Assembly (NCBI GenBank): GCA_013396525.1 | Contig: VWYX01000846.1 | Coordinates: 186,001 to 250,000 of the forward strand | Length of the DNA stretch: 64,000 bases | Reading direction: 5' to 3' | Source of the DNA: Chaetorhynchus papuensis | Lineage: Eukaryota; Chordata; Aves; Passeriformes; Rhipiduridae | In this document: one piece after another, positions 1 to 13,600 of the stretch | Position numbering within the stretch: the first letter of the stretch is position 1 | How the letters are laid out: each line of letters starts with the position of its first letter | Program-made: the position numbers and the translations under genes | Notes under the pieces: generated by a model | The model's input: the letters and a program-made list of their open reading frames with translations, nothing else | Database searches by the model: none | What the model was told of the DNA's origin: nothing

Positions 1-1558
1 GGCTGTCCTGGGCTTTGCTCTGTACAACTCAGTGGGTATTTTAACTACTTTAACAGTGACTGAAAAGCCTCTGGTTTTTTTCAAAGGCAGCTCTCAGTGA
101 TGCTGCTTTGTTTGTTAATATTGTTATTTCCCTGCTAGGTTAGGAGTTCTTGAAAGCTGTTTCAGTTACTGTCTGCAGCATGGATAATTCAACCCATTAC
201 TGCTTTGATGAAAATCACTTTTATCTGTATAATAGAGACTGTAGAGGGGAGAGCAATCTCATTTGTGATAAACACCAAGCTACTTGGTTCTTTTCTAGTT
301 ACAAACTCACTGTAATTAACCCTTGGCAGTCAGGACTGAATTATTGTCATATGTGCATCTTTCAGAAAGGGAAGCTGGAGAGCAGCTGAAGGAGTTTGAT
401 GTCTCACATCTGTGGGAGAGGCATCTTAATTCAGTCAATTAGAACTTACTGACATTATTGTGTACAGGTCAGTGTCTAGCTTGCCTTGTCAGAACTGGCT
501 CATGTGCCAATGCTCTGAGGGGGGCAATTCCTTGTAAACTCTTCCTTTCAGTTGCACCTATCATTTCACTTTTTCTTTTGTTTCCCTTTTTGAAGCTGAA
601 ACACCAAGTTCTTGTTTTGGGGCCAATGTTGAAGTTTGTGGGAAAGTTTGAAAGAAAAACCATTTTGCTGAGTTGTGTGAGCATGAAAAACACTTTCTGC
701 TCCTCAGACTTGTTTTGAACCCAGAGTATGTGTTTATATCTAGAAACAGGGGTACTTGGGGGATGCCCAGTGAGGGGACAGCAGCTTTACTGCCAGTGGG
801 GACCAAACTGGAGCTTCCTGCTCACATGGTGTGGATTTTCACACAATGCTCTGTTCAGTATTTTCAGCTCACAGGGCAGAAGATCCCCCAGTTCTTTGGT
901 TTATTTCTGGTTCATAAAATAAATTTTTAAAAATGGAGTCTGTTACCTGGAATTTGTCGGCGTTCCTTTTCTGTGGAGGTTCACAGCATCTGCAAGCAAG
1001 GCACGAGAGCTCTGCACCAGCAAGGAAGTTGTGTCTGCTGGATCACTGGATCCCTGGAGCTTGGTGCTAGGCCAGACCCTCTCCAAGCCTGCATGTTTGG
1101 TTTGGTGGCAGGCCAGCTGTGTGTCCTCTGTGTGTTGCTGATGCTTGGGACTAGCACAGGTCTTGCAAATGCTGCTTTTTCTGTGGGTACTGCTGAACAG
1201 AGGCTCTTCAGTCACCACCAGACAACTGGAGGGGACAGAATTATCAAAGGACAAATGCTTTTTTGCCCAGTTCTGCTGCTTCTTGTTGTCTAGTTCTGAG
1301 CGTTCCAGAGCTGCATGAGTTTTGCAGGGACAACTGCTACTGAGTGATGATTTTGCCTACAAAAACTCCCAAAACCAAACAAACCCTTTTTCCCCTGACT
1401 GTAGGACTTCTTTTCTGGTTAAGAGTGGGTGGGGCAAAACTACCCTCCATGGAAAGGGTCTTGGACTGCTGCTGGGCTGCTGAATGCCCTTTGCTGTAAG
1501 TGCAGTTACTTGCCAGGCCTGCTCTTTAAGCTTAATCCTGTAAATTCTTGTCTTGTAG
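1..1558 (+). other. SAP30BP: SAP30BP intron (5' part cut by window edge)
   Basis: Non-coding. The window opens inside an intron. It ends in the acceptor TAG at 1556-1558. I found no exon matching the acidic N-terminal part of SAP30BP, so the promoter and about 70 N-terminal residues lie outside the window. Confidence 0.8.
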
Positions 1559-1606
1559 GAAGATGACGATTCAGAGACTGAAAAACCTGAGGCTGGTGAT
1601 CTAAAG
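1559..1606 (+). CDS. SAP30BP: SAP30BP coding exon (first in window)
   Basis: 48 nt, phase 0 at both ends, 16 residues EDDDSETEKPEAGDLK. Acceptor ttgtag, donor gtattt. The acidic, Ser-containing sequence matches the human protein just before its KRDPQELV segment. Because it is a multiple of three, skipping it would keep the frame. Confidence 0.93.
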
Positions 1607-4600
1607 GTATTTGAAAGTGTGGTCTGGTGGTGGGGGGGAAGCTCAGTACAAGAGAAATAAGTCTTAACAGCATGGCTTGGTGTTCATTTGTGATCTGTAG
1701 TTAGTTCCACACCTTTTGTAGCTTTAACCTGTGTTTTTGACTTTAGTTCTGGCTTCTGCCAAAGGCAGTTAAGAGATCACAGGTTGAGTCACAATGAAGG
1801 TGAATTTAGTCATGAATTCAGTCATGTTGTGCATTAGACCTGAAGTTTCCTGACAGCATCTCACCTGTTTTGCAGTGATGTGGGAGGTGCAGCATCCAGT
1901 ACAGAATTCTGTATGACCAGTGTTAGTTGGAGTAATTTCTTCATTTAGAGCAACTTAATGAATAAATGATTCTTTGCTCTTAGAGGCCGTGGAACGTGTC
2001 AAAATCAATTCAGTTGTCTCCAGCTCTCTCCTTCTGAATGAAGCAGTTTTGTAAAGGTCATAGATAAATTTAAAAAGTGAAATAAGATCCCCAGATAATA
2101 GCTATTATCATAAAGAGTTGAAATCACCTTTATCTTGGGATTACACCTTGTTTCTGCTGAACAGCAGGTGTTTAACAGCACAACAGGAACATGGATCAGG
2201 GTAAAGGCTGGAGGACAAAAGACCAAATCCATTTGAAACTGTGTTTAAATTTCTTACACTGGTTCTGTACAAGCAGTCCTGTTCCTCAGGGATGCTGAGT
2301 GATGAACAAGTGCAAGGGCATTTATTCTATCCAGCAGCTTCCTCAAGGATGCAGAGACAGTCCCTAAACTCTGCTGCAAAAGCCAGAGGACTGTGCTGCA
2401 AAGCGAAATTCTGTAGAGAATTTGATTTACCACAGGGCTTTGATAGGCTAAGGTGAAGGCAAGTGGATGTGTTTGGCTATTCTATTTGAATTAGTTTTAT
2501 AGCAGCACCTTCTTCCAGGCCCCACAATGTTCTTATGGATTTACAGTGATGCACAGCTGAAAACCTTGGCAGCTGCACTGCAGCTGGTAAAGTCTCAGTG
2601 TGTGAAATGGCTCCCAGGCCCTTGGAAATGGAATGTATTTTCTCCTTTCCTTGTTGCAAGAAATAATTTTTTTTTGAAACAGAGGGAAAGGGAATCTCTC
2701 ACTTTTATCCTTTCTCTACTTCTGTATTTTTGCCCTGGTAAACATGCTAGCAAGATGTTTCTGTAAAAACTGCTGGATTCAAAAGTGTGCTGTGAAAGAA
2801 AAAGGGTTTTCCTTAAAAGATAAATTTGGTGTAAATCAAAGTTTTTGAAGTTGTGTAGTAGGGCCCTGATGCAAGTGAGTGCATTTCTGTCTTCTCTAAA
2901 AGGGCTGTAGGACTTCAGGGCAATGGAGAACAGGTCTGGCAGACCAGAAAAGAACAGAATTAGACTGTAGTTGCTCTTGTCTGAGTAATGATACATGACA
3001 GAAATCATACCACTGAATTGTGTGGCTGCTGCTTTAGTATGTCACTGACATTTCTTGTTGGCTTGTTTAGAAAGCCTCTTGCTTTCAGTGGGTTTTATGT
3101 GCTGCTGTCCAGGTGCGTTTTGTGCTTCTGGAGAAGAGCCACACATGGCCACAGAGCAGCATTTCAGCTTCAGTGAGGAAGCAAAGAAACAATGAATGTA
3201 TTAAAAATAAAAAGCTTTTGGTATCTGGGTAGACTGTGTAATAGTAGCTCTGCGAGAACTGAAAATGTAAATTAAAGGAAATAAATTCAATAAAGGTAGA
3301 ATGTAATTCCTGCCATCACAGTGTGGCATGAAAGGTGAGGATTTGAGAAGAGTAGCAGGGAAGCAAAGCTGAACTGAGTCTGAAACTCAGCAGTTTCAGA
3401 CTTCCATGTCATCCTTAATAGATGTCTTCAAACACAAGTGAAAAGGGGAATTGTCTCCTTTGGCCTTTTTTTTTGAATACTAAATCATAGCTGTAGAGCC
3501 AGCTGGCACTGGTGGGGCTGTGGAGGCAGCCCAGTGCCATGCTGGGGTGTGGCTGTGGGGGCACTGGGGGAGCTGCACCAGCCATGCTGTTAAGAAATTC
3601 ACTTGGGATGGGGGGAGATGGAACATCCCTGTGGAAGTATTTGTACTTGGAGCAGTTGCAAATGTTTCCTATCCCCTTTCTCCACCAAGTGGCAGTGTTC
3701 TCCTCCATCCTCCTCACTGCTCCGAGCTCGCAATGTCTGTGACAGCTAACAAGTGTTGCAGTTACTGTAATTCCAAAGTGCAGCAAAAAGGGAGGCCCTT
3801 GATTACAACTTGCTAACACTTTTGGGTACCTTAATTTTGCTTTGAACCTGCAGAGTGCTGTAGTTGTGCCTGCTCAGTTGCATGGAGACATCAGAGACCT
3901 GGGAACATGTTTAAATAGATACCCCATGCTCTTTATATATGGCTAGGGCTTTTCCAAGGTCTGAATCTGACCTCAGGCAGAAAGTAAATCCTTTAAAATG
4001 CATGAATGAGAAAAAAAAATTGCAATTCATCAGTCAGTTATAGTCATTTCAAGCCCTGAAGATTTTTTTTTCTGGTGTTTTTGCTCTTTGTACATTTTGT
4101 GAATGAATTACCTGGAGTTTATACCTTGAATAATTGACCAGGCCCCTGGAGCCAGGTTGTGTGGAGCAGTTCCCTTGTTGCTGGTGCATCCTGTGATTTG
4201 GCCTCATTGTGCACTTGGATGGTGCCAGACACAGAACCTCCAGAAGGGTCAGTTGGTGTCAATTGTGTGTGGAGTCAGAGGAGACAGAAAGTGGGCAATG
4301 ATGTAAAAACTCTTTGGTAAGGTGATGATGGGGAGAGTGGAATTTGGAGCCTGCCTCAGATAGCCCCACTGGGAAGATATTTATTTTATATTTGTCTCAG
4401 ATTTTTCTCTTGATTCCAGGGAATCTGTCCATGTTGGTTTTGATGAAGCTGCACCTGTCTGGCTGTTCAGCCCTAGCTCCTCACTGAAGGGGAAGCCAAT
4501 ACAAAGTGCTGGACTGCAGTTTCCCTGTGGGTTATTTTTTTGCCAAGGAGCAAGTCACAATAAGCTTTCCAAGGTCTAACATTGTGATGTCAAACTGCTG

Positions 4601-7600
4601 TTTCCTCTCTACTCTTGGTGAGATAGAGAAGTTTTTATACACCTGTTTGGAGGAGAAGGCGTGCCAGGAGGAGCAGAATATTTAAGCCTCATCAGTCATC
4701 TGGAAGCATTCTTTCAGAGTAGACTTCTGGCCCGTGGAATTCATGTTGCTGAAGATCTGTGAGTTATTCCCAAACACACTGTGCTTGCAGCAAAAAGCAG
4801 AATCCTTCTCTTTAAGCATCAGATTCGGATATGTTCAGATATATTCAGTTGTATCCTGTAACTGCATTTTGAAGTGCTTAAGGCACTCATGGGAAACTGG
4901 AGATAGAACTAATTGTGCTTCCAAAAATCAGATCTGGAGAGATGTGCTCAGGCACTGGAAGAGGGCATTTTTATAAATGGCCAAGATCCCTTTTTCCTGA
5001 GCAGTCACCAACTGTAAACAAGCATCTGCCTTAAAAGCACTTTAGAAACAAGACCTTCTGCTTTGAAGGGAAAGGAAACAGGCAACAAAACCTGTTGTTT
5101 AACAGTGATGTTAAAACAATGAAATCCACAGCCTGGACGAGTTCTTTTATGTCCTTTCCTCAGCTGACGGAGCCGTGGGTACAAACTGAAGGAGGTTTGG
5201 GGTTGGGTGTGAACTGTGGTGTTGTGCTGATGTGGCAGGACAGGGTTAATGGGCTGCAGGGGTGCTTGGGCTCTGGCCAGGCTGGCTCTGGTTACAGCCT
5301 CGATGCAGTAACAAGATACAAGCTTTCAGAGCTCGCTAAATGGACCAGCCCTGCAAGAAAATGAAATATGAATCTTATAATACTGACCTTGTGCTCCAAG
5401 CCTCACCTGAGGGGTTCTGTGCTTCATATTGGAGGGCTGGATGAATAAAAGGTTGCAAGTGTTGATCAAGGACAGAGCCCAGCCCTGCAGCTTGGCTCCT
5501 GGAGCTTTCCCAGAGGGAAATCATTAACTCTTGAGCCTTGATTGTTGTCTCAGGACCAGCCAGTGCAGGAAAGCTAAGAAATTTGCCACTCCCTTGGCAG
5601 GTGAATGCCTGACACATGGTAGCAGTTTTTCAGAGCAGGTGGCTACTTTGGTGTTTTCCTTTCCTGGTTTTAAGGGTCCCTGCTGCATCCTCGAGGTGTT
5701 GTATGGAGAGGCAGCCAAACTGGGATCTAGCAGGAGGCTGTCAGATTTTCAGAGGAATACTGTGCTTCTAAGCATGACTAAGTACCACCTCTTGATAATC
5801 ATCAGCTCTTTATTATGTTTAGCTTTTATTGATCCAGCATACCTGTAAAGTAATTTTACTGTGTTATGATGTGTAGGTGTGTACTAATACTTAGAGGCTT
5901 TTGACTGCAGTGGTTTTTTTATCTTGCCTGCCCATTAACCTGTTTGTTTAAATACCAAAATTATCTTGACTTAAAGTAAAAGTGGTAAGTGCTGAGATCC
6001 AGTAAACGGGTGTGTGCGCAGTAACGTAATCCCTGAAATTAACTCTTATTTTGACAAGGCATATTAATTTTTCTGAATTCAGCTTACATTCATCAAGCCA
6101 GGTTCTCAAAAAATGCTTGAACCTGCTCATTAACTTTCATCTCAAGTATAATTATTTTGCTCCAAAGAAGGGGAAAAGTATGTTTGGGAAAAGTTTTAAC
6201 CTTAATATGGCCTTGCATTATGCATGGCTGTGAGCATACCTCTGTAAACACTTTCAAAGCATGAACTGTGCAGTTCCCTGGGTCGGGGTCAAGGTTAGAA
6301 CTCCAGTGGTTTGTTTCCTCACTCATTCCGTTGCCTGGGAGCACAGCTTGAAGGTGCCAGTGATAAGCACTGCAGCCTCAGATTCATCTTTTTCTGTCTT
6401 TTAACTTCCTTTTAATATAATTGTGTAGATTATATATGCTGTCTGTGCTTCCAACTCTGTGTGTTTTTCCCTTGTTTCAGGTTTGACACATGGTTTTTCA
6501 GAGCTGTGTAGAGAGAACCAGAGAGTTTAGAGGGGAGCAGAGGTAACTCAGCTGCAAATGCTGTTCTCTGCACCGCTACAGTGAGTGCCCAGACATGAAA
6601 CCAGCTGATACCTGGTTCCCATTTTATCTGGGTGAACTTTAGTTATTGCCAGAGAATATCACAGGCAGTTCTGCGTGCAGGAAGCAAAACAACATTTGGC
6701 ATCTGGGATTATTTTGCCCCTTGCCACACGTACTCCTGTCTCCAGCTCTGTCTGAGAGGGAGACAGATCACAGCCTTGTCGGGCTCTGAAGCTGGAATAC
6801 CTCCTGGAGAGCTCCTGGCTTCCAGCCAGCTCTGGAGCTGTTTGGAAGATGAGACATGTCCGTGGACATGCTTGTTCCTTCCTCCCCGCCGGGCATACAT
6901 GTTGCAGCAGACTCTTCACTCCCTGCAGTACTAAATACCAGGGATTATTGACACAGGTGTGGCTTGCCTTCCTCCAAAGAAGAGCCAGGCTTGTTCTGTT
7001 TGTCTTTAAACTTGAAGAAAAGTCCTTTCTGGAGCTGCTTCCCCTTGCATATTTCACCTGATAAAGGTCTGAGTTCTTCAAGTCCAGCTCTGTAGCTGCA
7101 ATTATTTCTGGCTGCTGTTCTCAAGCAGGCTGTTCTGAGTGTGCAGGTCTGTGCATGTCAGAGTGAGAGGCTGAGCAGTCAGCACAGATGGAGCATTGCC
7201 TCAAATACCAGCAAATAGCTGAAAATAACTCCTTCCAGCTGCCCTGTTCTGGGCACAGAAGGAGCAAAATCTGTATAAACTCCGTGGGATCCATTCATGG
7301 AGGAGTGAATTTCTCACTGAGGATGCTTGCTCTTACGCCTTGCCTCTACTCCAAACCGTGAAGAATTTTTAGTACTATGTACTAGGGAAGATAGCTTGTG
7401 CAAGAAGTTAATTTTGTCAGCTCTCCTGAGCCTTTCCTTTGCTGCTGTGAGGCTTCAGAATTTTCACAGCCCGGCTTCAGATTTTTCACAGCCCACCTTC
7501 ACCTTCTACTTGATTCTGCACTGCAACAAGCTGCAAAAAATAAAATCATCCAAGTAGCTTGACACCTCCAGCCTTGTCATATTTTGCTGGTACTTCACCA

Positions 7601-10600
7601 CAGCGAATTTCTGTTTCACTGTAGGAAGCAAAAGTGACTTGAAAGCAGATTTTTTGGGCTGTGCAGATGAGGGGCAGGCTGCTGTGCTGCTGGGGCTGTG
7701 AAGGGAAGCAGGTAGCTTTGGGACCAGGCTCCACTGGAAGGCAGGTGTTATTAACTGTACCTCCACATGGAAAGCAAAAGTTCTGGCACACAGTTCCTTG
7801 ACTGGAAATTACTCCTAACAAATAATCTTTGTCAAATATTGAGATAGCATATGTCAGGTGAATGGAGTCAAATTTCAAAGAAGCTATTTAAAGGCTTTAT
7901 GCTATGAATGCTTCCTTTCTAAAGCACTTTCTCACTGAAATGTTTTGCCAGGTTTTGGTTGGGATTTTTTCAGTGTTTTTTTTTCTTTTCATTAATGAAT
8001 GTGAATTTTTAGTCATAATTTAGCTTGAAAAGTAAAAAGCAGTGTCAGCTACACACATTCTTTATTTTGATAGGGAATGTCTCAGGAGTTGACTCTTTGA
8101 TTTGTTCTTCCTTCCCTTTTTCTGTGACTGTATCTCAAAACAGATAGATTTGTAAAGCCTGTACATCAGTGTCACTGAAGGGTGGATGTATCAGGGTTTT
8201 TTTCTATGGTGGCTTATTTCTGAGCTGCTGTACTTCTCTTGGTGTCTAGATCATGGTCCCTACAGGTTTTTCTTAGTTAAATTTCTTATGCTGTGCTGGG
8301 CACTTTGCCTGGAGCTATGTATCAGAGCTGGCAAACAGGATATGGCTGTAGGAAATGTGCTTGTTTCAAGCTTTCTCTTGGGATTCTCCTCTCTCACAAT
8401 ACAAGAAAAAATAAAAGAAGGGGTGGGGGGGAGGAGGAATAAAAGCATTGTACTCCTGTTCCCTGGCTTTCTCTTCCCCAGACTCTAAATGCACTTGACA
8501 CACACTCTGTTTGCTGCCTTCAGCCTGGGTGCACATCAACACCAGGCAGATCCGGGGAGCAAGAAATGAAATCCTTGCTGTCATGCACTTTTAATATTAA
8601 ATGAGACATTTCTGGTGTTCTGTTCCCATGAGCACTCCTGATCTTTGTAGAGGAAAAGCAAGAACATAATTGCTACCATGTTCCTTTAAAAAAAGAAAAG
8701 AAAGGGGGGTGGGAAGCACGATGCAGGGTCTGGGGTTGTCTTTCTCCTGCTGCCTGCATGATGTAGACATTTCACCTGCTTGCTCTGGCAAGGCCATCAT
8801 CACTATTGGCTTAGACAACTCTTCTGACAATTTCTGCTGGTTTTTTCCATCATTCCCAGCCAAGTGAGGCTGTTGATATGTTGGGATTACAGGAGATACT
8901 CTGAACTGTAGAGAGGAGGGAAAATTACAAAACCTTACTGCTGGCACTTGCTCAGATTGAAGAAATCCATTGTAGCAGCTGTTACAGCAGCAGATCCACT
9001 GGCTGCTGGTGGAAGGACTGTACTGAAAAATTCTCTGCAATATCTTCAAACTAATACCCTGCTTGACAATGATGTGAGTGGTCTGTACATTTTGTGGCTG
9101 GCAGGTTAAATTGGCATTAAATTTATGTGCAAACAATCAGGTGAAGTAGTTGAGAGAGAGAAGAAATTCTGCAGCACAAGAGCATTCTCTGAAAAATAAA
9201 AAGAATGTGGAGGGGGAGGTACTGTCTGAGCTAGTTGTTTTTAATATTACCTGGAAGTCAGTGGAAAAATGAAGCTGCAGGATTCAGTTGGCTGCAAGTC
9301 TGGGAATGCAACTGAGCACTGGCAAATCTGGCAACAACTTCACCACTTCTTAAAATTTGCATCTTAGTTAAAGCAATCAGGGTCTGGTTTTGTATCTTTT
9401 CTGCCTCTCTCTTGAACCATTTCTCCTGGTAGTTTGAAGTGCACCTGCACTGACATGTGCACCTGCTTCTGCAAGAATTGCTTGAATTTGTACCTTGTGG
9501 CGACAGTTAATGCCAGCAGTTATGTTGGATGTGAGCATTGTGCTGGATTTGTGGATCTTGTTTCAGGAAGGATTTAGTGAGCATTGTTTTAAGTCAGTCC
9601 ATTCTTTCCATTAAATAAAGCTGTTCTGGGCAAGCCTGTCCAAACTGGAATTCATCAGTCTCAGATTCATATTGTTTTGCTTCCTTCCTTTAATCTCTGT
9701 TCCATGCTGTGAGGATTGTGTTTGGTTGTTTTTATTTTCTGTGGAGCCTGAGCTGACACTGGTTTTTATGTAACTGGATGGAGACGCTGTAGGACTGAAA
9801 AGATGATCTATATTTCACCTCAGTGAGGTGAAAGCTTCAGGCAAAATGCAGCACTTTCCTTATGTGTGTGTACACACACTCCCTTCATTTTGCTCCTCTT
9901 TAGCTGCTGATGATGCATGAAAACTGAACCAGCACTCTGGGTGCTCATCAGCCACGCTCTTGCAGGCAGAGTCGTCTTGTCCAGGGTTTGGAAAAAACAT
10001 TTGTCTTGGGAAAGTGGAAAAAATGAAAAACCTTTTCCTGTACTCACACAGGATTAGTAACAGCATAAGTGTTGTCTGCTATCAGCGAGCTGATGTGCAC
10101 AATTGTTCTTGGAAGCACAGAAATCGTGACATATGTTAAAAAGATGCGGTTTGGGGTTTTTTTAATACTTTGTCCATAGCAGCTTGTGCTCTTCAGAGTC
10201 TGCTCTTTATTAGTCTCCAGATCAGGGGAAAGGAGTCTCCCTTCTGCTTGTCTTTGTGTTTCCAGACTTCTTCCAGCTTGGCTGTGGAGCACCACGGCAT
10301 TCCTTGACTCCTTTCAGTGGCTCTGCTGGAGTGAGGCCGTCTGGCTTTGGGCCCTTAAACTGTTGATCTTGTGAGATCAAGGCTGCAGAGTAGATGGCAG
10401 CCAGAAAATCAACTTGCTGAGTGCATGATGAAGTGCAGTGCTGCTTTTTTTTTTCAACTCAGTCAGGCTATAAGTGAGTTCAGAGCTGCTTCTGTACAGA
10501 TTTCCACGGGTTTGCTTTGTGAAAACTCTGTGGTACAGGTGCCACTAACAAAGTCTTAACTTTGTTATTTTTTGAAAGACCTCAGAATTCAAAGGGAAAT

Positions 10601-13600
10601 GAACCCTTTAAGTGATGCCTCTAGCTCTGGGATACTTGAAGTCTCTAATAATTTCCTGTATTTACTCTGATAGGGAGATTTGACATAAAATCTCTCCTGT
10701 TGGAACCACTCAGCTGCTTGATTTTGTGCTCTTCATGTGAGATACTGGTACATAACAGTGGAACTGCTACTGATACATAACAGTGGATATTGGTGATGTA
10801 ATCTACAGAGAGATCACCTTTGCCTAAATGGATTTAGGTAACTTCCCTATTTAAAATTCAGGTACCTTTCAAATTTTCCATTGTTTAAATGCTTTGGAAT
10901 TCCTTTAGAAATCTCTCATCCACGCATAAATGTTTCTTCTCTTTCATAACCAAAAGGTAGCAACTTTTCAGTATTTATTGTGCCTAATTTTTCCACTTGG
11001 TGATTCTCCATTTCATTCCACTTAATGTATTCGATTAGATCTGCAGATTTGTGGTTTTTATGCTGTCTTTCCTAATCAGTTCATTGTACTCATCGTGTGT
11101 CTCAAACTTAAATTAGCCTAAGGGAGTTTAGAACAGTTCTCATTGTTTGATTGCTCCACTGGAGGTTTTTAGACTGTTCTGGATCTTCAGCAGATACGCA
11201 GAGGTTTGAACAAGACTCCTTAAACCTTGCATCTGCCAAACTTTGGTCAAGTTGTTGATGCTTGCCTCGTAGTTTTCAACAGCAAACTGAGCAAATACGA
11301 ACAAGCACTGTAGGAGAAGTCGGTCATCTCTGTTTTCTGAAGGCATTTAAGAGGTTTGAAAGCAGCCCGAGTTAATGAAAAGCTGTGTTGCTGTCTCCAG
11401 CTCGTTAAGGATGGAGCAGTGGGTGGAGGTACGAAGGAACTCATCACTAAGCAAAATTCCTATCCCCTGGGCAGTGGGGTGTGGCTGCAATCCGGTGCTG
11501 AACGTGTTTGCTTTTGCTTGGTGTAGCTCTGGGCTCTCTGATGTCTTGGCTGAGGTCTGGGGATGTGGGGACTGGACTTGCTGGAGCAGCTGTGGTGGGA
11601 AAGTGTGGGCCAGGGGAAAACAGTGGGACCTGATAGGACTGGCTTGATTTAGCCTGTTATAAATGGGACAGACTCAAAGGGTGCAAATTAAAGAAGAAAA
11701 TTCTGGTAAAAGCAAACTTACTGTGATTCTGAAAGTTCATAGAATGTACTGTTTAACACAGCTGACATTTCAGAGGTCTTTGTCTAATATAAGGTGCATG
11801 ACAGGAGAGGGTTTGGCCATCAGATTCTCTCTCAGCATATTAGTTCATGTTTCTTGAGAGGTGTGTGCTTATGCTTGGTACTAACTCCAGGTATACAGGA
11901 GACCTGAAAATGGGCTTCTGGAAAGGTCAGAAGTGCAGCACAGCCCCTTGCAAGCCTGTTAGTGGCCCAAATAAGAAGGCAGCCTTCTTGGGGCCACGTA
12001 GCCCATGTCTAATGCACCTGAATTTGGCTGTGCCACTGGGTTCCTGAAGTGCCTGCTTGGTAATATTGCTATTTTGGGGGATTATTTCTCTTGCCTTTGA
12101 GGACAAGTGGGCAGAAGGAGATGGGAAGCATAATGGAATCATAAATGCAGTGCTGAGTACAAGGAAGGATCGAGAGGTGCTCAGGGACATAGCCGGTCTC
12201 TTCCACTTCACTCTCAGTTCCCCTTAAAAGTTCCAAGAGATAAGAGTGCAGGATGCAATTTAGTCAAGGTTGGAGCTAAAGCAGTTCCCTCCTTTCACCT
12301 CAACAAATATTTGCTTGTTGTCTCAAACCAAGGTTTGAGTGAGAAACACTTTTAATTACCCATCTAGCAAGTTCTCCCCGGAAAGGGAATGAGCAGCGTC
12401 CTGACCACATGTATTTACTGCTGGTGAGTCACTGTATGTGCCCGGACAGATGTTCCCTTGCATCTGCAGCTCTGTGAGCTTCTCCAGCCTCCGTGTTCAT
12501 CTGGATTTGTCCTCACAGCCCGTAAGTTACCACAGAATTGCCCCCAGTTCTCCAGTGGTGAGCTGAAGCTCACTGTGTGAACTCCCCATCCATGTAGGTT
12601 TGTGGAGAACGCAGTCTGGATTCCCCGGATTCCTGTCCAGTGCTCTCACCAAAGAGAGCTACTGCTTTGGCATACATTTTTTGCTTTGAAATGTCATGTT
12701 CCTGTTTAAATTTTTCTCTGCCTGTGCTGCTGGAGGCCCTGGGAGAAGAGCTGTTGATGCACACACCAAGGGCATTGTGTCAGAGGGGTTGGAGCTGTTA
12801 CGCTTCAGCCCATCTCAGAGGGGCCTGGGGCCAGCTGGCCAGGGAGAAGATGCGTGTTCTTCTGTGTACTTCTTTCTTTCTCTAAAATAGCTTTAGCCTT
12901 GTATTTCTGTGAACCAAGTGTACTAAAGCAGAAATAGTGCTTTTCTTTTCTTTTTTTTTTGTCTTCCATGAATGGCTATAAAAAGTGCCCTGTCGCAGTT
13001 AGTGCCACACAAAGAATTTATTTTTCTGCTACAAGAGGGCTTCGGCTTCTCTGAAAATGGGTGGATTTTCAGAGTGAGTTTGGCACAGACTGTTGCCACA
13101 TCTGGCTTGGTGACCTCACTGCTCTCTCCTCACCTGATGCACATCTCACCTGACTGGAAATGGAGAAAAGGAGGGGGTCAGGGAGCGGTTACCAAGCAGC
13201 AAGGAGGCAGCATTCTGTCAGTGTCAGGTTCAATGAATGGCTTCAGTGTTTGGAGGCACTGAGGAATTTTGGACAAACAGTCCAGTGAGTCACAAAAGGT
13301 CTTTGGGAGGGAGGCAGGGGGAGAGGGCAGTGTTGGGATACAGCTGGGACTGTTTCAGAAACTTTATTTGTGCCGAACTTGGTATCACTTGTGACTCTCC
13401 TGGGATCCCCCAGAAGCACCAAAATATTTGGGTGTTGGTCTCAGTATGGTGGAACCATATTTTAAGAGTGTCTTGTCCTACATAATGCCTCATGCTCAGC
13501 ACACTCTGTTGCAAACATCTGTGAATGAAGTGTCCTTAACTTCTGTAACCAGGGAAGGATTAGCTGTGTGGAGACCTCCAGACAGAGCACTGCAAGCCAG

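Noticed and set aside
8597..9136. 179-codon minus-strand open frame
   Set aside because: No family resemblance; Ser/Gln/Cys-rich composition typical of a chance frame.
9862..9880. gtgtgtgtacacacac palindrome as a regulatory hairpin
   Set aside because: A short dinucleotide palindrome in an intron; no further structure around it.
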